Shown: piece by piece, positions 35,601-41,600 of the stretch
How the letters are laid out: each line of letters begins with the position of its first letter
Numbering within the stretch: position 1 is the stretch's first letter
Source of the DNA: Apostichopus californicus
Taxonomy: Eukaryota > Echinodermata > Holothuroidea > Aspidochirotida > Stichopodidae
Length of the DNA: 44,698 bases
Direction of reading: 5' to 3'
Assembly: GCA_020650975.1 (NCBI GenBank)
Contig: JAIPMN010003085.1
Location: 3,440-48,137, forward strand
Made by a program: the position numbers and the translations under genes
Notes under the pieces: generated by a model
The model's database searches: none
The model's input: the letters and a program-made list of their open reading frames with translations, nothing else
What the model was told of the DNA's origin: nothing

Positions 35601-38600
35601 GTGTACACACAAGACAAAATTTGTGTTAACTATCACAAGTTTCATTTAACATCACATGGTGTTTTCCTACTGTTTCACATGCTGCTTCAGAAACACAGAT
35701 ATAATGCTCAAGACTTCATTTATAAATTGACCAGTCAGTGGCTCTGATTATCGAGTCTCTAATTTCCAAACACTTAGATTGGTATGAAAGATTGGTATAG
35801 CATACAGCCCCACAGTGATAGTTAAAGCAGTATATCGATCAAGTATGTACACAGCTTTAATGCTTAAGGCCATTCTTTGACTGGTGATATGATATTTATG
35901 ATATTTAAGGCAACGTGTGGAGGACATGTCTCTATGAAGTTCCATTTATCAGTTGGAAATATTTCAAGCTATTTTCTTTCATTTTTGTATGCAAAATATT
36001 GAATTAAAAATTGGGAATTTTATTGGTATGTAACAAAATGTCCAATAATGTAGTACTTAAATGTATGTCAGAGACATCATCTTGTAAGGTAGCTGGAATT
36101 GTTCTTGTCATTCTGTTTAGAATTCTAAATTAACACCAAAGTTATTGATCTCTGCATATGACATGTATCTTTAATTCTTAATTAGAAAAATCACAAAATC
36201 CATTAAGTCTTTGCCCAGCAAGTGAATGGTGATAATTGAAAATATCTCTTTGTCTGCAGCCAACCAGTCATGTGCAAGAACAACCAAGCTGTGGTTTATT
36301 TTTGGCGACATAGCAAGTCTCTGCAGTCATCCTAACCTACTACATTAATGTAGTTTTAACATGACATGACTGAATAGTTCAAATAGTGCCTTCACGGGTC
36401 AAATATCACTTCATTTCTTAGTTGTTCATCTTCAGTACACAGCAGCGTATAGAGTGCATTGAACTAACTCTCTGACAAAATAACCAGATTTTGTCCAAAA
36501 GATAAAAGAACAAGACAAAAAAGTAAAGGGATTTAATTACTGAAATACTAAGGTTTCAAAACCTATCATTACAAAGTGTTTGCAAAAGTCAAGTTTGGCC
36601 CATACGGAGAGTTCATAGTAAAAAAAAAAAAAATCCCAGTCTATTCCTCTACTTGTATAGTAACGGAAATCAGAGAAGAGTAAATCCATGCTTCCTCTCT
36701 CATTGTGGTAAATAGAAACAGGTCAAGTGCACTTTGTACTTAATCTGTGTGAAGCTTTGCTCTGTAGTACAATAATATACACACACACACACACTTATAG
36801 TATACAGACACACACACACTCACTCATGATCACATTATAATAAGTTCTATACTGCAGTGTGCTGTACTATACTACGCACACACACTCTCATGTTCACTTT
36901 TATTGTAAGTGCCATACTGTTATACATGGTTATACTCTACACACACACTCTCTCTCTCATGATCACTTTTATAGTCAGTCCCATACGTACATGCTATGCT
37001 CTACACACACACTCTCTCATGTTCACTTTTATAGTACGTTCCATACTGTTGTATGCTATACTCTACACACACACACACTCTCATGATCACTTTGATAGTA
37101 AGTTCCATACTGTTGTATGCTATACTCTACACACACACTCTCGTGTTCACTTTTATAGTAAGTCCCATACTGTTGTATCATTGTATGCTATACTCTACAC
37201 ACACACTCTCATGATCACTTTGATAGTAAGTTCCATACTGTTGTATGCTATACTCTACACACACACTCTCGTGTTCACTTTTATAGTAAGTCCCATACTG
37301 TTGTATCATTGTATGCTATACTCTACACACACACTCTCATGATCACTTTGATAGTAAGTTCCATACTGTTGTATGCTATACTCTACACACACACTCTCGT
37401 GTTCACTTTTATAGTAAGTCCCATACTGTTGTATGCTATACTCTACACACACACTCTCGTGTTCACTTTTATAGTAAGTCCCATACTGTTGTATGCTATA
37501 CTCTACACACACACACTCTCATGTTCACTTTTATAGTAAGTTCCATACTGCTGTGTGCTGTAGAAGCAGTAATCTCTGAAGTACATGAACAGTTACACCA
37601 TTCTGTGTATATATATATCCAATTGCACAATATAAGTTACTGGTATATTCCAACTGTGTGCATTCCTGTATATAGTATTACTATGTTTGAACATGCAGTC
37701 ATTCTTTTGTTGCACAGAAAACAACGACAGCTGCCAGTCCTTATCACTAAGTTACCTTTCTTACCATCACCATGGTAATCCCTAATTGTTATGTTACTCT
37801 AATAAACTACACCACTAATTCACCAGTGATTTGATGAAATAAAAATTGAATCAGTTGAAAAAGCTTTTATCAATTGATTATGTTAATTAGGTTAAAATAA
37901 ACCAATGGCTTAGCCTTACCGTGTATTGTGACAATGCAGTAGAACTGGCAATGCTTCAGTTTGTGTGTAATATGAAGATTTTCAGGACTTTGTGTATCTA
38001 TGATGATTGATAACATCAAATGTGTGATATGTTAAGATGTTTATACTGGTACAATTCATTACTCACCCACAAAAGTTTTTTTTTTTTTTTTTATACTAAA
38101 GTTGATGTTCACTACTCAAAAGATATCAAATGTTTGTGATAATTAAAATAAACTGCCTCTGGGGAATTATGAATGTTGTTAAATGATGGAAAACACCAGT
38201 TTCCATCATGTGATCTGTTACCCAGCCTTATAATATCAATCATAATAATGAGGTTAGAGGTCACTTAGGTTTGTTTGATTCACCAGCATACAGCTTTATA
38301 CATTGACATGCCAGGGATACTGTAGACCAATGTCTGCTTTAAGGTTGTCCACTGCTCCTGATAACAACACAGATATCACACCAGTGTGCCTATTGAAAGA
38401 TTTACAGAACTGAACAAACCAGTTATTGATGCCACTTCCATGCCAGAATGAATTACTGAAAGTTTGTTATGAAATAATGATCGGAAAACAGGCGAGCATG
38501 AATAATCTTGTGAGCGTTCATGTAAATTCTTCTCAGTATTTGAGCTCAACCTCAACTCATGACCAATGGAATTATGTGTCCTTAGTCAGGAGAGCTCTTT

Positions 38601-41600
38601 ACAAACAAGTTATTGATTTAACACACTTTTTTAGTGTGAGGGTCAACATAGTCTCTACACAAGTATAATAACAGTATGTATAGTACCTGTAGCTATCTGC
38701 TATAGTACACACTGAAGCAGTATATATGTTAGACACACATACACACAAAAACTTCCATCCAACGAAAACAACTACAAGTGGCCCATTAGTCTCATCATCA
38801 GCTGTAGGAGGATGGGGAGGTTGAGGCACCTCTGGATAATGGACTTTGATGTTCTGTGGAATACTGAGAGATTGCATGTGTACACTTTACTTGAATTGAG
38901 ATTGAAATTCCCCACTTGCGGTGTATGGCTCTCAAATTTAGCTGAGTAGTGATGTGAACTCAATGCTCATTGAGTAACATGCTCACAAAATATGAGCAGT
39001 TGATATCCCTGTACCATTAAATTCATCACTTATATTCATCTTTCCTCTTGTTTAATAGTGAGTGTTGAGTGCCCTGTTGAGTGGTACAGTAGATATTGTC
39101 AGAACTGTTCAGCCACAATTTACAATGAATCAATTTACAATTTCTCATTGTGTTGAGATGAAAGAACATAACTTTATAGTCTCTATCTTCTGCTAAACAT
39201 AGAGATTTAATCAATAAAATAGTAAAATGTCTTAAAGAATGGAGAAGACAGAATTCATTCAACAGTCATATTATGGCTTTGCCTTTTGATGGTGATAGCA
39301 TACAGAGTCAATATATTCAAGGTTGGATTATCAACAGAACTTAATCCATCTGTGTTAAGTCTGTAATGGAAGCACTAGACCATACATGTTAACAGTGACA
39401 ATCAATATAAACTTTGGTTGTGAATTGATCTGTGTGGTAAGTAGAGAGGTCAAAGGTCAATAAATGATTTAGTGTAGCAGTGGTTAAGTATAGCAACATT
39501 AAATTAACATATTCATAATATGTCAACAGATCTATACCTTTAACTGTTAGACAAAATGCTTGAAGCTCATCAGTACATTAAAATGCAAAGATTGATTTAC
39601 ACTCAATTACACAATTACAAAAGCCCCTCAGTCTTTACCTACTCTGCACCCTTACTAGACCGGACGCCTCGCTCCATGCCTTCTCTATACCCTACTACTG
39701 TAGGCAATACACGAGTATCTAAACCTACTCCACACCATACTAGACAATGCCCCTCAATGCCCCTACTCCGCACCCTGCCTACTCTACACCCTACCAGGCG
39801 ATACACAAGTATCTTCACCTACTCCACACCTCACCTTGTTCCTGGAGTGCTGTCACCATCCTCGTGTACAGTAGGAGGGACTCATTAACAATCTGACATT
39901 CATTGTCAGAATATGTAACCATTAGTTTGATACCATAGACCTTCCTACAGTTCATAAAGAACACACAAGGTAAAGATGATATTACTATTTATATTTACTG
40001 GTTAAGTTTGTGATTGCCTTGGCTACATCAATATGTTTTATCCATACAGGAAGTACTATAAATACACACACACAAGTTTTGTATAATAGAGCTACGTATG
40101 AGAGCTGAGACAAGCATATTTGCCGGGTACTAATATATTACCAATAATTAGTCATCACCATGCATGTGTACATCCTTATATCCTAAAGCATTGATTGGTA
40201 CACGTGGGAAGTAAGCTTTATGGAGCTGTAATTGATATGTGGACAGCCATATTTATCAAGCCTTTAATGGATATATGGACAGCGATTGTCATCCCACGCT
40301 AATTGATATGTGGACAGCTATAAATTATTAACTCGGACACCATTGAAGAATGGTCATCATGTTACCACTCTTCTCTCACCTTGAGATAGGTTGAAGAGCT
40401 ACAGTGCAAGTTATGAAAACATCTCCTTCCCAGCTCTCTGAATCTGAACTCGTTTGAGAAAGAAAAGCTGGTACCTTGTACTCACATATAGTATTAATAT
40501 GAGTATCCTACTGGCTGAATCAGAGCTGTATTTAAATGACCCTGCTATAATTATTACAGTGTTAATGCTCTGATGTAGTACACAGTCAATTCATTTGTAA
40601 TGATTTACTGCAGATATTTTATTTTTAATCAGCATTCTTTTGTAAAGATGATCACAGCTATACAGCTAAATGCAAAGAAACATGATTTTATTGTGATAGT
40701 GAGTCATGTAGAGAAGTACGGAGATGTTAATGGCAATTTAGCATGCACAATATCAGTTAAGCCTACAATAGAAACAAACCATTATTTCTGACCTCTGTCA
40801 AAATTCAATGTCATTATGGTTTATTTGATCATATGCATCCAACTGCAACAGAATCTCTTCCGTACCTTGTTCCAGCTTGAATGGGATGAAGCTTGGTATT
40901 AAACTAAGATGGGGAGTGATCCCAGGTTACACAGTGTGCAAGCTGGGGTGGCAACCTAGTGAACCTACCCCCCCTTCCCCTCTCCACCCTCCCCCCTCCC
41001 CCACCACTCACTTCTCCCTCTACACAGACTAAGGATGGGATAGCTCAGATAGGATAGCTAGGTTTAGACAACCCTAGTCAATAATTTTCTTGCTCTTTAA
41101 AAAGTATTTTGTTAATTTTCTCTTTTAATTCTCTGTTGATGTTGTAATTATTAATTTCTAATTAAGTAAACTATTTATTTTATGTGATGCACGTTTTCTT
41201 TCATTCATACTTAAATGACATAATTGGCACCAACTGTATTCTTTTCTGTGCATGATGTTTGTCTGTGTTCCATTCATTGCATGGTTTTATCACACTCTCT
41301 GTAGTGCTATACAGGTACACAGGTCTACCAAGTACATTTTTATGTCCTTTCAACTTCATAATATAGTATTTTCTTGATACATATTAAGATACACTAATCT
41401 GAATATGAACAAAATTGCAACCAGTTAAAAGGATTTTCTGATGGCAAACAATGTGAAACCTACAGTATATTAATGCCAACAATTATTCCACACTGCTAGT
41501 TGAAACCCAATATATTGCCCCTAACTCAAGATAAGGTTGATTGAATGAAACCTATTTTGACTCTCTAAACCTCCAACTACTCCAGGAAATTGGAGGGGGT

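Noticed and set aside
36260..36335. Possible exon after ctctttgtctgcag
   Set aside because: The acceptor is good, but no donor in a compatible phase precedes the stop.
36857..37342. 161-aa open frame with repeated THT/ILLY words
   Set aside because: It is a direct translation of a 60-bp minisatellite, and both strands show similar frames.
39556..39888. 110-aa open frame
   Set aside because: Low-complexity and repeat-derived, with no recognisable domain or splice context.
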